This document shows, piece after piece, positions 1 to 7,934 of a DNA stretch of 27,287 nt. The DNA comes from QFOX01 sp044237845. GTDB lineage: Bacteria > Pseudomonadota > Alphaproteobacteria > Rickettsiales > UBA3002. Numbering within the stretch: the first letter of the stretch is position 1; every line of letters begins with the position of its first letter. The stretch lies in the NCBI GenBank assembly GCA_044237845.1, contig JBIIEL010000027.1, positions 1 through 27,287 on the forward strand. The letters are read 5' to 3'. A program made the translations under genes and the position numbers. The notes beneath the pieces were generated by a model. That model saw only the letters and a list, made by a program, of their open reading frames with translations, was not told where the DNA came from and searched no databases.

Positions 1-1683
1 ATGATGATTGTCTCGGTGGTGCTGCTGCTCGCCTTCTTTGTGACATCAGAAAACGCTCATGCACAGCTTGCGGTGAGTACGGCTTGCAGTAGTTATCAGA
101 TTGATCCTGTGACGGGCGAGAAAGTGACGCAGAGTGCCTATGTTGGTCTTACCAATCGTATAGTTAGCTGTGTGCGTGACACGCTGGATTCGGCGACGAG
201 TCAATTTTTCAATAGTAGCACCGGGTTTTACCATCTGGTGACTGACGGAATTACGGGTGTTACGACACTTGCGGTTATTGTATTTGGAATCATGGCCGCG
301 TTTGGCATGCTAGAAAAAGTGGGTCGTGATTCCATCATGCTCCTACTGAAAATCTCCATGGTTGCCTACTTTTCGGCCAATAGTGATTATTTGTACCACA
401 AAGTGATTGGGATGATGGATAGTACGGCGCTGGCGGTGGTGAGTTTTGTGCCTGCCAGCGGCGCATCTGACAATAGCGGTAGTGATTTTCAGGATGTCAC
501 TTGTTTGCAAAACATGATCAATGTGCAGCAGGCTCTCGACCCCAAAAAAGCGGCGACGGGGCCATGGCTAGCGATGGATTGCATGATCGACTCGGTCATC
601 GGTATTAAGGTGGAGCCTAAGGGTGGAATACAGCCCAATGCGTTAACACAGGGCAAGGCGTATAACGAGAAGTTGAAAAATACTAATAACGCTCAGGGTG
701 CAAAAGAAAATGGCCTGTCTCGAGGGATGCTGTTTTTCTTCTTCAGCTCCTATTCCACTTCGATTATGGGCATTATCTTGGCTATCATCGGCTTCATTTT
801 TATATGGGGCATGGTGAATATTATCATTAAGTCGCTGTTTATTTACATCGCTGGTTATCTTGGAATCGCTGTGATGATGATGCTTGCGCCACTCTTCATT
901 CCGCTGGTGCTTTTTCAGGTCACGAAACAATATTTTGATAAGTGGGTGAAGCTTGTTATTTCCTTTGCCTTGCAGCCGATTATTATTCTTGTGTTTGTTA
1001 TGCTAAGTATCTCTGCGGTGGATCTCGCAACTTTCTCCGGCGATTATTCGGTGATGTATCGTATTGCGGGGGAAGAATCGCGAAAAAATGATTTCAGTTT
1101 AAATCGTCATCTGACCTGCTTGCGCAACAAGTCTAACCCAGCCACCTGTTTGCCGGCGAATACGGTTTATGACAAAGATCAGCATGTGGTCATTGATGAG
1201 AGAAAGCCTATAAAACTCTTTGATGTAAAGGCCGATACAAAAGATAAAACGCCTATCGATGGCACAATGGCGGATAGTATTATTGATGGGCTGGAAACAA
1301 GCAAATGTACTAAAGCGCTGATGGATGCTGATCCCGAATTGAAAAAACATTGCGAGCAAAGTTATCCAGTTCAGACATTCCGTCAGAATCTGAATTGGGA
1401 TGTTATGGCTGATGCGCGCAACCCTGCGGTTGTTGTAGATACGGCCGCTGGTGTTCAGGACGCTGCCGAGCAAATCAGCAAAGAAGTAATGGCCGCAGTT
1501 ATTTTTGCGGCAGTGGTGGTGTTTGTCATGAAAGAGCTGCTCTCTGTGATTCCGATGGTGGCCTATGACCTCGTGGGTGATTACGGGCAGATGCAAGGTC
1601 TCGGAAAGATATCGGGTATTCCGGGACAACAAGGGGCTCGATCAGGGCTTGGTGGCATGATGTCGGGGGGTAAATCTCCATGA
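1..1683 (+). CDS. VirB6/TrbL-like type IV secretion inner-membrane protein (first of three; 5' end probably outside window)
   Basis: Polytopic inner-membrane protein of the VirB6/TrbL class, which in type IV secretion systems forms part of the inner-membrane channel. The reading frame is open from base 1 as 560 aa. The N-terminus is a signal-like hydrophobic stretch ending in AHA-Q (about residue 22) but has no positively charged n-region, so the real start probably lies upstream of the window. Hydrophobic segments lie near 80-102, 110-125, 252-290, 290-305, 318-340 and 495-517. The core block APLFIPL...TK.YFDKW at 296-315, followed by LQPII, recurs in the next two genes, so these are diverged paralogues. 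A long Cys-containing polar loop (about 345-490) precedes the last membrane segment, and the C-terminus is Gly-rich. The stop overlaps the next start by 4 bases (ATGA). Family assignment is firm; the exact role is inferred. Confidence 0.85.
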   Translation: MMIVSVVLLLAFFVTSENAHAQLAVSTACSSYQIDPVTGEKVTQSAYVGLTNRIVSCVRDTLDSATSQFFNSSTGFYHLVTDGITGVTTLAVIVFGIMAAFGMLEKVGRDSIMLLLKISMVAYFSANSDYLYHKVIGMMDSTALAVVSFVPASGASDNSGSDFQDVTCLQNMINVQQALDPKKAATGPWLAMDCMIDSVIGIKVEPKGGIQPNALTQGKAYNEKLKNTNNAQGAKENGLSRGMLFFFFSSYSTSIMGIILAIIGFIFIWGMVNIIIKSLFIYIAGYLGIAVMMMLAPLFIPLVLFQVTKQYFDKWVKLVISFALQPIIILVFVMLSISAVDLATFSGDYSVMYRIAGEESRKNDFSLNRHLTCLRNKSNPATCLPANTVYDKDQHVVIDERKPIKLFDVKADTKDKTPIDGTMADSIIDGLETSKCTKALMDADPELKKHCEQSYPVQTFRQNLNWDVMADARNPAVVVDTAAGVQDAAEQISKEVMAAVIFAAVVVFVMKELLSVIPMVAYDLVGDYGQMQGLGKISGIPGQQGARSGLGGMMSGGKSP

Positions 1684-3338
1684 CGCGGATTTATAAAGTC
1701 CTTCCCATTCTTCTCACGGCGATGATGTTCTACTTCACGCAGCCGATGCACAGTTTCTATACGCTGCATGCGCAGTCCGATGTCACAAACGAGGGGCTTG
1801 ATCAGCTGAATGATGTTCATGAGGGAACTCCGAGCAAGGATGGCGTCTCTATACCACCAGACGGCCTCTCTGCCACTGGAGCACGACAGACCTGTACTTC
1901 ACTGCCAGAGGCAGCAGGCGGCACACTGCTAGGCAAAATTATTCCCTGCCTGATTCATACTATTGAGAATAGTACAGAGAAATTCAGTGCGGAGTTGATC
2001 GAAAAACTCAAGCCGCTGCTCTATAGCTTTATGACATTAGTGGTGACGCTTTTTGGGGTGAAAGTCCTTCAAGGTGAGCGTGAAATTCATGTGCAGGCCT
2101 TCACCCTCGTGCTCAAAATTGCCTTTGTCATCGGCATGTTGGAAATCATACCGACCAAAGTTGTCCCTTGGTCATATGCTATTATCTCCGACGGGGTGAG
2201 TATCGTCACCAATACTGTGGGGCCGGATTCAGACAATATGACCTGTGACATCGCTGCTTATGGTAACGACGATACACCGCTGATCTGGAAGCAAATGGAT
2301 TGTGTGCTTGGCAAGCTCTATGGCTTTGCGACGGGCGAGCCGGGACCAGATGGTAAGAAGCCGGTGAATATGGTACTCGCAGCCAGTGGAGCAGGGTTAT
2401 TGAGCGGATTTCTCTTTGGCGGAACGGCCGGGGTTGCGGTCTTTTTTGCGATGCTAGGGGTTCTCTGGACGATTGGGATGCTGGTGTTCCGTACGGCGTT
2501 GGCGTTTATGAACGGCTATCTCATCGTCTGCGTGCTGCTGATTCTCTCGCCAATATTCCTACCGCTCGTGCTGATGCGTGTGACGATGGATTATTTTGAT
2601 AAATGGTGGAAAGCCATTATGGGCGGGCTTCTGCTGCCAATCATTGTGTCGGCTTTTTCGATGTTCGCGTTAATTGCGTATGACGGACTGCTTTTTGAAC
2701 CGGATTCCGAGTTTCAGGAACTGTTTGATTACCAAACGATCCAAGATGCGTTGCAGCTGGATCGCAAACCGTGCGATATGACCGTGACAAATAACCCGGA
2801 TGCTAAAGCGGCCCCGAATGCAACCGAAAGCGATATCGACAAGCTCTTTAAGGATAATCCGTTCGTACAGAATATGGTGCAGCCTCTGCTTAGCGGTGGG
2901 TCGGACACATGTAGTATGCTGAAGATACCTGTCTTCGACCCAACGAAGGTGGATGCTCCAGGTTTTGAAGATAGAACGGAGATTTTTGAAGGTATTTTTA
3001 AAACCTGCATCAAGCTGCTGATTATGGCATTCCTGATTGGTGAAGGAGTGAAAACAGTGCAGGGGACTGTCTCGAGCTTAACTGGCTCGGGTATGGCAGG
3101 GACTGCGCTGAACGCACGATCGGAGACCGAAACTAAGCTCACCACGGCCTTTGAGGAAATGCAGGGCAAGATGAAAGAAGGTTTTATTCAGCGCGATGCG
3201 AAGGGTAATGCCGTAAGAGATGAAAATAATGAGCCGATATCTGCAAGAGGTGCTGATTTCCTTAAGGCGACCCCCAACGCTGCACGCAGTTTTGTCGACA
3301 CAGCGAAAGATTTAATGAGTCAGGTGAGAAAAAATTAA
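1680..3338 (+). CDS. VirB6/TrbL-like type IV secretion inner-membrane protein (second)
   Basis: A 552-aa paralogue of the preceding VirB6-like protein. Its start ATG overlaps the previous stop (ATGA), with a G-rich Shine-Dalgarno stretch (GGGGG) about 9 nt upstream, so the two are probably translationally coupled. A signal-like N-terminus is followed by a periplasmic-type polar segment (about 33-105), then several membrane spans. The VirB6 core SPIFLPL...YFDKW sits at 290-309, equivalent to residues 296-315 of the first protein. A Cys-bearing polar domain lies between about 345 and 435. After the last membrane segment (about 445-460) the tail is long, charged and probably cytoplasmic, ending in a predicted helix. 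The expected role is in the inner-membrane channel or platform; the separate job of each paralogue cannot be told from sequence. Confidence 0.85.
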   Translation: MTRIYKVLPILLTAMMFYFTQPMHSFYTLHAQSDVTNEGLDQLNDVHEGTPSKDGVSIPPDGLSATGARQTCTSLPEAAGGTLLGKIIPCLIHTIENSTEKFSAELIEKLKPLLYSFMTLVVTLFGVKVLQGEREIHVQAFTLVLKIAFVIGMLEIIPTKVVPWSYAIISDGVSIVTNTVGPDSDNMTCDIAAYGNDDTPLIWKQMDCVLGKLYGFATGEPGPDGKKPVNMVLAASGAGLLSGFLFGGTAGVAVFFAMLGVLWTIGMLVFRTALAFMNGYLIVCVLLILSPIFLPLVLMRVTMDYFDKWWKAIMGGLLLPIIVSAFSMFALIAYDGLLFEPDSEFQELFDYQTIQDALQLDRKPCDMTVTNNPDAKAAPNATESDIDKLFKDNPFVQNMVQPLLSGGSDTCSMLKIPVFDPTKVDAPGFEDRTEIFEGIFKTCIKLLIMAFLIGEGVKTVQGTVSSLTGSGMAGTALNARSETETKLTTAFEEMQGKMKEGFIQRDAKGNAVRDENNEPISARGADFLKATPNAARSFVDTAKDLMSQVRKN

Positions 3339-3376
3339 TGCGGCATATTAACGCACATCGAATAAGTGAGGCCAGA

Positions 3377-4636
3377 ATGCGCCATTTGACACTCCGTTTC
3401 ATTGCTTCGTGCCTTTTCGTTCTGGCGACGGCTCTTATCGTGTGGCCGCACTCCGCTTCTGCGCAAACGCCTCCCGATACATGTACGGGTTTTAAGGAGA
3501 GTGCGCAGAAGGCATTTGATAATCCATCGCAAGCACCAGCGGATGGTCTGCTAAGCGATATTTATTCATTTATTACCGATGTCACCTACGATGCGACGGA
3601 AAATCTTTTCAATGCCTTCGTGAATAGCACTTCTTACCAAAACGCTCTTTATTGGGCGATGTCGCTGATGGTGGTTGTTTTTGGGGTGGGGTTCACGATA
3701 GGCGTCGTGCAGCCGAGCTTCCAACAAGTGCTGGTGCGGCTCTTTAAGCTGGGTGTTCTTTTTGCCCTGGTTTCACCTGATGGGTGGGAGTTCTTCAGCG
3801 ATTACGTGGTGAATTTCTTTCAGGACGGAACAGATGATCTGATTAAAGGTGTGCAGGAAATTGGTACGGGTATCGCTGCTCCACAAGGGGCGACACCGTT
3901 TTATGCATTGGACCGACTGGCTGAGTTCATTATTCAACCAGACACCATCACAGCAATAATGGGGACACTCGCTGCGGGTCCATACGGGATTACGATGGGT
4001 GGGCTGATGATTATTGCGTTCTATGGTTTCTTTATGCTCATTCTAAAAGCATTGCGGGTGTATGCTATTACCTTCGTGGCGCGCGCGTTGTTGCTTGGGA
4101 TAGCGCCACTCTTCTTGATATTCCTGATGTTCGAGAAAACGAAAGGGCTGTTTACCGCCTGGCTCAATGCGCTGGTGAACCTTTCATTGCAGCCGATTCT
4201 GCTGTTCACATTCCTCTCCTTTTTCCTCGTGCTTATCGAGACCTCGGCGCGCGATATGCTGGGGACTGAATTCTGCTGGCAGGAATTTAAAAATATCGAT
4301 GGCTCGATGAATAAAGCGGCGTTCTGGCGTCCCGTGGATGGCGTTACGAAATCGGCTACTACGGAGATGACCTGGCAGGGCTCGCTTGAATGTTTAACCT
4401 CACCTCAGAACACCACTGGCGATAAATGTGCAGAATTCCCGATCAATATTGTGGATATGCTGAGCTTCTTAGTGCTCATCTATCTGGCGCAACGCTTTAC
4501 GGAAGTCGTGGAACGTATCTCGAGTGAGCTATCGAACGCGTTCGTGGGTCTTGACACGCAAGGCAAACTTGACCAGATGTTTAGTCATCAAGGTGGCGGA
4601 AAACATGGTGGCGGCCTAAATATAAAACAGAAGTAA
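3377..4636 (+). CDS. VirB6/TrbL-like type IV secretion inner-membrane protein (third)
   Basis: Third VirB6-like protein. An in-frame ATG exists at 3338, overlapping the previous stop (TAATG), giving 432 aa. I prefer the ATG at 3377 because GAGG stands 5 nt before it and the product then begins with a regular signal peptide (MRHLTLR, hydrophobic core, cleavage after ASA-Q). The upstream start would add 13 residues and also has a possible AGGTGAG site, so it cannot be excluded. The core APLFLIF...TK..F.AW followed by LQPI, at 256-275 of the longer form, matches the core of the other two but lacks the FDKW wording. The C-terminus is Gly/His-rich after a final membrane segment. It is the shortest and most diverged of the three. 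Confidence 0.82.
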   Translation: MRHLTLRFIASCLFVLATALIVWPHSASAQTPPDTCTGFKESAQKAFDNPSQAPADGLLSDIYSFITDVTYDATENLFNAFVNSTSYQNALYWAMSLMVVVFGVGFTIGVVQPSFQQVLVRLFKLGVLFALVSPDGWEFFSDYVVNFFQDGTDDLIKGVQEIGTGIAAPQGATPFYALDRLAEFIIQPDTITAIMGTLAAGPYGITMGGLMIIAFYGFFMLILKALRVYAITFVARALLLGIAPLFLIFLMFEKTKGLFTAWLNALVNLSLQPILLFTFLSFFLVLIETSARDMLGTEFCWQEFKNIDGSMNKAAFWRPVDGVTKSATTEMTWQGSLECLTSPQNTTGDKCAEFPINIVDMLSFLVLIYLAQRFTEVVERISSELSNAFVGLDTQGKLDQMFSHQGGGKHGGGLNIKQK

Positions 4637-4646
4637 AGGTAGCAAT

Positions 4647-4838
4647 ATGACTAACCCCCTCCGACTATTGCTGATTCTTGGCACGTTGCTGACGCTTGCA
4701 GCCTGTGCCGATGAGCATGTTGAGCCACAAAAAAGCCCCTGTGTTGGTTTGGAGGGCAGCCCCTGTGGGCCAAAGCGTCAGGTCAATAAGGACTTGGTCG
4801 AGAACGTCGTTGCTCATGCATACGCAGAGTCTGCCTAA
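4647..4838 (+). CDS. small VirB7-like lipoprotein
   Basis: A 63-aa lipoprotein precursor: a short n-region with Arg6, a hydrophobic core, and lipobox LAAC with the lipidated Cys at residue 20. The mature part of about 44 aa carries two further Cys in the repeated wording SPCVGL and SPCGPK, followed by RQVN. AAAGG lies about 8 nt before the ATG, 10 nt after the last VirB6-like gene. VirB7 proteins are small lipoproteins encoded with virB6-virB10 that stabilise VirB9 in the outer-membrane core complex. Size, lipobox and position fit that role, but sequences this short cannot be assigned by motif alone. The stop is 6 bases from the stop of the convergent gene on the other strand. Confidence 0.65.
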   Translation: MTNPLRLLLILGTLLTLAACADEHVEPQKSPCVGLEGSPCGPKRQVNKDLVENVVAHAYAESA

Positions 4839-4844
4839 CGCTTC

Positions 4845-6989
4845 TTAGCGGCTATACCCAGCTGGCGGTTTGATGGGCTGAGGCGGCACCATTTTGTTCT
4901 TCTCATCAATCGTTGTGCCATCCGCAGCAACCTCTGGCGGCTTAGTTGTTATTGGCTTGATGGGGGCAGGAGCAACTGGTGTTCCTTTTTCGATAATCCG
5001 TTTGCCATACATATTTTTAGCCGTTGGGTCGGGATTCAGTGCTGGGCCACTCAGCCCCTTGGCGCTGGTGGCGTTCTGGAAACCCTTGAGCATGTTTGGG
5101 TCAATCTTTTTTACAGCGGCTTGAGCCGCCGCCTTTTTTGCAGCTTCCCGGCGTTGTGCCTCCATCAGCTGCTGCTGACGTACTTGCCGCTCATGCTCTT
5201 CCTGCTCCTCACGCGCGTGGTTCGCCAGGGCGTTGTTCCGAGCCGTCTGTTGTGCAGGGGTAGTATTAGGCCCAGTGATGGACGTGCCGCTGGTAGTCGG
5301 GCGCGTCGTGGTAGGACGTGATGGCGTCGGGCGTGTCGTCGCGCGGGTTGGCACCGATGCGGCAGGGGGAGTTCTCACATCCGAACGCGTCTGCGGAGGA
5401 GTAGGGGGCGGCGCCTGAACGCGGTTCGCCTGCGCTTGCAGGTTGGCATTCTCGGCTGCGAGAAGCTCTGCATTGCGCTTTGCGACGTTATTTTGCGTGA
5501 TGACCATTTGTTGCGCCATACCCGCGGTCGGCGCGGTGCTAACGCTGCTGCCCAGCTCTTTCCCCGGTGTAAAGCCCACATGCGCACCAGAGAGGCTAAC
5601 AGTCTGTGTGCGATTGATGATCGTATCGATGCCGTGATCGATTTTATTGAGGAGGCCGCCAAATGTTGCATCGGTCGCGGTGGCATAAACTTCCGGGATA
5701 CGTGCTAACTGGCCGCTCAGGCTTTCTGCTAGCTTGCTATTGCCGGCTATACGCGCCATCCGCAGTGCTTCGAGTTTTGCAAGATAGCCCATTTGGCCAA
5801 TCGCCCGGGTTGCCGCTAGAATAGACGGGTCTTGCATGATATTGGCGTTGAAGCCCCGGCTATAGGCAAGCAGGCGCTCATAGACCATCACCACGCCTTT
5901 CATGGCGCCGAGTGCAGCCATATCATCTGTGGGCGGCAGCTTCAGCCCATCGAGAATGTTAATGTTGCCCAGATTAACCATGAGTTTGCGTAGAATATCT
6001 TTTGCAATCTCGATGGCATCGCGGCGAACCGGCTCGGTCAAGCTACTGATATGTTGCATGTTGCCAGCACTTGCTAACAATGCATTCGACATTGCATCAA
6101 GATCCTGTGCGGCGGCGTTGATCGTGTGGCGATCAATCAACTCCGCACGCGCGGCCTCCAATGCCTGCACGCGGTCGATGCCGGCATTAATCTGGTCAGG
6201 CGTTGGCCCTGTTGCTTGCTTTCCATGGACGATGTCTTTGCTGAAGACATCCATGAATTCTGTCTCGTGCGCGGCGGGCAACATCCAGTCCGGTGCTGGT
6301 TTTCCACCGAACAGTGCCACTACCGCCGAGAAAGGCCGCATCCAGTTTGAGTGGCGATGCATTTCGAGGATTTTCTCGTAGAGATATTGCGCACCCGCAC
6401 CGCCGGGAGCGCAGGCCTCAGAGATTGAGATGTAGGGTTTTTTCGGGTCGTGGTTCGGAATCAGTCCCAGGAAACGGTAGTTGTTGTCGAGCCCTTGACC
6501 GACGAATGTCGCGATTTCTTCCAGCGATTGTTGGGCTTTCTCCGGCGTCATCCCATTGGGGGTGTTGACGTAGTAAGACTCCATCAGGAAGTTGCGGACG
6601 GCGGCGATATTATCGCGCAGATTATCAAACGATTCGTAATTATCGCTCAGCGGATCGAAGAGTGAGGGGCTATCGAACTGCTCACCGATGATGGCGTCGA
6701 AGCCGGGATACATATTCGATGAGAAGTCAATGTTGGCTTCGCGGGTGTGAATTACCTTGAGCAATGGTTGCCAACCCGTTCGGCGAATCACCGCATAACG
6801 GCCAATGCCAGGAACCTCATGAAGAGAATATTCCTCAGCAGAATCATCTAATAGCTGGTCGGCGGCGGAGGCGGCGTCTGTCATGGCGCCCAACTCTGCG
6901 CGCGCTTGCGCCAACGCGGTTTCAATCGCGCTTAAATCCTCCACGAAAGGGTTGGATTCAGACCTATCTGGGGTGATTTCTATCGCCAT
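4845..6989 (-). CDS. 714-aa protein of unknown function, possible secreted substrate
   Basis: I do not recognise this family. No signal peptide or clear transmembrane span is visible. The N-terminal two thirds (about 1-470) is a mixed Ala-rich, mostly helical globular region. Residues about 490-545 are Gln/Ala/Asn-rich, 545-570 are Pro/Thr/Arg-rich with a loose TRPT repeat, and 590-627 form a highly charged helix rich in Glu, Gln, Arg and Lys. The last 85 residues are Pro/Lys-rich and probably disordered. It starts 21 nt after the DUF2610-like gene, with AAGGA in the gap as ribosome site, so the two are probably co-transcribed from the Pho-box promoter at 7331-7364. It ends 6 nt from the convergent VirB7-like gene. 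A soluble multi-domain protein with a disordered tail beside secretion genes could be a substrate or accessory factor; that is inference from position only. Confidence 0.75.
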   Translation of the reverse strand: MAIEITPDRSESNPFVEDLSAIETALAQARAELGAMTDAASAADQLLDDSAEEYSLHEVPGIGRYAVIRRTGWQPLLKVIHTREANIDFSSNMYPGFDAIIGEQFDSPSLFDPLSDNYESFDNLRDNIAAVRNFLMESYYVNTPNGMTPEKAQQSLEEIATFVGQGLDNNYRFLGLIPNHDPKKPYISISEACAPGGAGAQYLYEKILEMHRHSNWMRPFSAVVALFGGKPAPDWMLPAAHETEFMDVFSKDIVHGKQATGPTPDQINAGIDRVQALEAARAELIDRHTINAAAQDLDAMSNALLASAGNMQHISSLTEPVRRDAIEIAKDILRKLMVNLGNINILDGLKLPPTDDMAALGAMKGVVMVYERLLAYSRGFNANIMQDPSILAATRAIGQMGYLAKLEALRMARIAGNSKLAESLSGQLARIPEVYATATDATFGGLLNKIDHGIDTIINRTQTVSLSGAHVGFTPGKELGSSVSTAPTAGMAQQMVITQNNVAKRNAELLAAENANLQAQANRVQAPPPTPPQTRSDVRTPPAASVPTRATTRPTPSRPTTTRPTTSGTSITGPNTTPAQQTARNNALANHAREEQEEHERQVRQQQLMEAQRREAAKKAAAQAAVKKIDPNMLKGFQNATSAKGLSGPALNPDPTAKNMYGKRIIEKGTPVAPAPIKPITTKPPEVAADGTTIDEKNKMVPPQPIKPPAGYSR

Positions 6990-7010
6990 CGGGCGTTCCT
7001 ATCCTTTGGC

Positions 7011-7283
7011 CTAGCCAGCCGCGCCGGATTCAGACTGTTCCTGTTGCGCAGCACCGAGGGCATAGACGCAGAGATCTTCGAACGAGACTTCATTCTCCTG
7101 ACTGATTTTGAAGAGCTTCTCGAAGCTGTCCATCACGTCCTGAGGGATGCTGCCGCCACGCTCAGATGAAAGCCACCATCCTTGAAATTGCAGGGGATGC
7201 TTCTTCGGGTGTGGCTCGCCGATATAGACATGGAATGGCTGTTTTACGCCGTTAAAATCACACGGGACGGTAAAGCGTTTCAT
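7011..7283 (-). CDS. DUF2610-like small protein
   Basis: A 90-aa soluble protein. The wording MKRFTVPCDF, YIGEPHPKKHPL..Q, WLSSERGG.IP and VSFEDLCVYAL matches my recollection of DUF2610, a small uncharacterised family seen in alphaproteobacteria including Rickettsiales. No function is known to me. The ATG has a good Shine-Dalgarno (AGGAG, 6 nt upstream). It is the first gene behind a Pho-box-type promoter and is followed after 21 nt by the 714-aa gene, so the pair is probably one regulated unit. The last ten residues (QQEQSESGAAG) look like a disordered tail. The family call comes from memory of the pattern and should be checked with a profile search. Confidence 0.75.
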   Translation of the reverse strand: MKRFTVPCDFNGVKQPFHVYIGEPHPKKHPLQFQGWWLSSERGGSIPQDVMDSFEKLFKISQENEVSFEDLCVYALGAAQQEQSESGAAG

Positions 7284-7330
7284 GGGTTGCTCCTGTCACT
7301 GGTTTGGCCATTCTATGGCTTCTAGTATAA

Positions 7331-7364
7331 ACTATACGCCAGTTTTATGACAGTTTTATGACAA
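7331..7364 (-). promoter_or_regulatory. Pho-box-type promoter of the DUF2610-like/714-aa operon
   Basis: Read on the minus strand, the site is TTGTCATAAAACTGTCAT (7347-7364) followed by 11 nt and TATAGT (7331-7336). This is nearly the E. coli PhoB box consensus (CTGTCATAWAWCTGTCAY): two TGTCA half-sites one helical turn (11 bp) apart, with the -10 element 11 nt downstream and no usable -35, as in PhoB-activated promoters. A degenerate third half-site (CTGGCG) abuts the -10. The leader to the ATG is about 40 nt and contains AGGAG. The box and spacing are seen directly; binding by PhoB rather than another OmpR-family regulator is inference. Confidence 0.8.
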
Positions 7365-7406
7365 TACCCACGCTAAATGGCATTATTTTCGTCTTTTGGG
7401 GGCGTC

Positions 7407-7934
7407 CTACAACTGCTTTTTAAGCAACACATGCATGACGCCCGCACCACCGCGCGTGGGGTGGGCATGCGCGAAGGCCGAAAGATGGGCGCGCAGTGCG
7501 GGTTCGTTGAGCCAGTGCGGCAGCTCGCGGCGCAGGATTCCCTCGCCCTCGCGCCCCTTGCCCGTGATGATAAGCAGGTGCCGGTGCCCTTTGCCACGTT
7601 CGCGCGCGACAAAGCGACTGACGGCGGCGTAGGCCTCGAGCTTGCTGAGGCCGTGCAGGTCGAGCGTGGCCTCGATGCTGGGGTGGGTTTTGAAGCGCTT
7701 CGCCGCTTCGCGGATGGGTAGGGGATTCAGGATTTTGGATTCAGGATTCGGGGAAGTAGATCGCTGATTCAATGGCTGCGAAGCGGAAAGAGGCTTTTTT
7801 GCTAAATCCTGAATCCCGAATCCTGAATCCTCCTCGTTATATTCCGCTTCTACTTCGGCGAGGATTTTTTTGGTGAAGCGGTTGCTCTCGCGCCAGAGGC
7901 GAAGTTCTTCCGCCGTGGGCGCGCGGGGCTTCAT
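7407..7934 (-). CDS. Smr-domain protein (putative nuclease)
   Basis: A 175-aa protein with a C-terminal Smr domain, the family named after the MutS2 C-terminus, whose members bind or nick DNA or RNA. Visible motifs are LDLHG (91-95), ITGKG (123-127) and the GG.G block (GGAGVMHVLL, 162-171). The N-terminal helix (about 1-33) is typical of stand-alone alphaproteobacterial Smr proteins (E. coli SmrA-like). The linker at about residues 35-71 is encoded by a palindromic repeat (7723-7830), annotated separately. Its ATG overlaps the mltA stop by 4 nt (7931-7934), so it is the last gene of the Tim44-like/mltA/smr operon, a conserved alphaproteobacterial arrangement. Confidence 0.88.
   Translation of the reverse strand: MKPRAPTAEELRLWRESNRFTKKILAEVEAEYNEEDSGFGIQDLAKKPLSASQPLNQRSTSPNPESKILNPLPIREAAKRFKTHPSIEATLDLHGLSKLEAYAAVSRFVARERGKGHRHLLIITGKGREGEGILRRELPHWLNEPALRAHLSAFAHAHPTRGGAGVMHVLLKKQL
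7723..7830. repeat. in-frame palindromic element inside the smr gene
   Basis: Two 26-bp arms in inverted orientation, 7723-7748 and 7805-7830, match at 24 of 26 positions across a 56-bp spacer. Each arm is itself a tandem pair of GGATTCAGGATT separated by 2 bp. The whole unit is 108 bp, exactly 36 codons, so the reading frame is kept; it encodes a Pro/Ser-rich linker between the N-terminal helix and the Smr domain. The design recalls Rickettsia palindromic elements, which insert in frame within genes. No second copy is seen in this window. Confidence 0.85.

Noticed and set aside
1099..1632. Open frame of 177 codons on the minus strand
   Set aside because: Antisense to the first VirB6-like gene; His/Arg/Ile-rich wording without domain motifs.
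4840..4852. Small hairpin CGCT-TCTT-AGCG between the convergent VirB7-like and 714-aa genes
   Set aside because: A 4-bp stem without a T-run on either strand is too weak to call a terminator.
5290..5352. Imperfect tandem repeat GTCGGGCGYGTCGT
   Set aside because: It encodes the Pro/Thr/Arg-rich stretch of the 714-aa protein and is explained by low-complexity coding.
5902..6381. Open frame of 159 codons on the plus strand
   Set aside because: Antisense to the 714-aa gene, with Ser/Arg/Ala-biased composition typical of shadow frames and no ribosome site noted.
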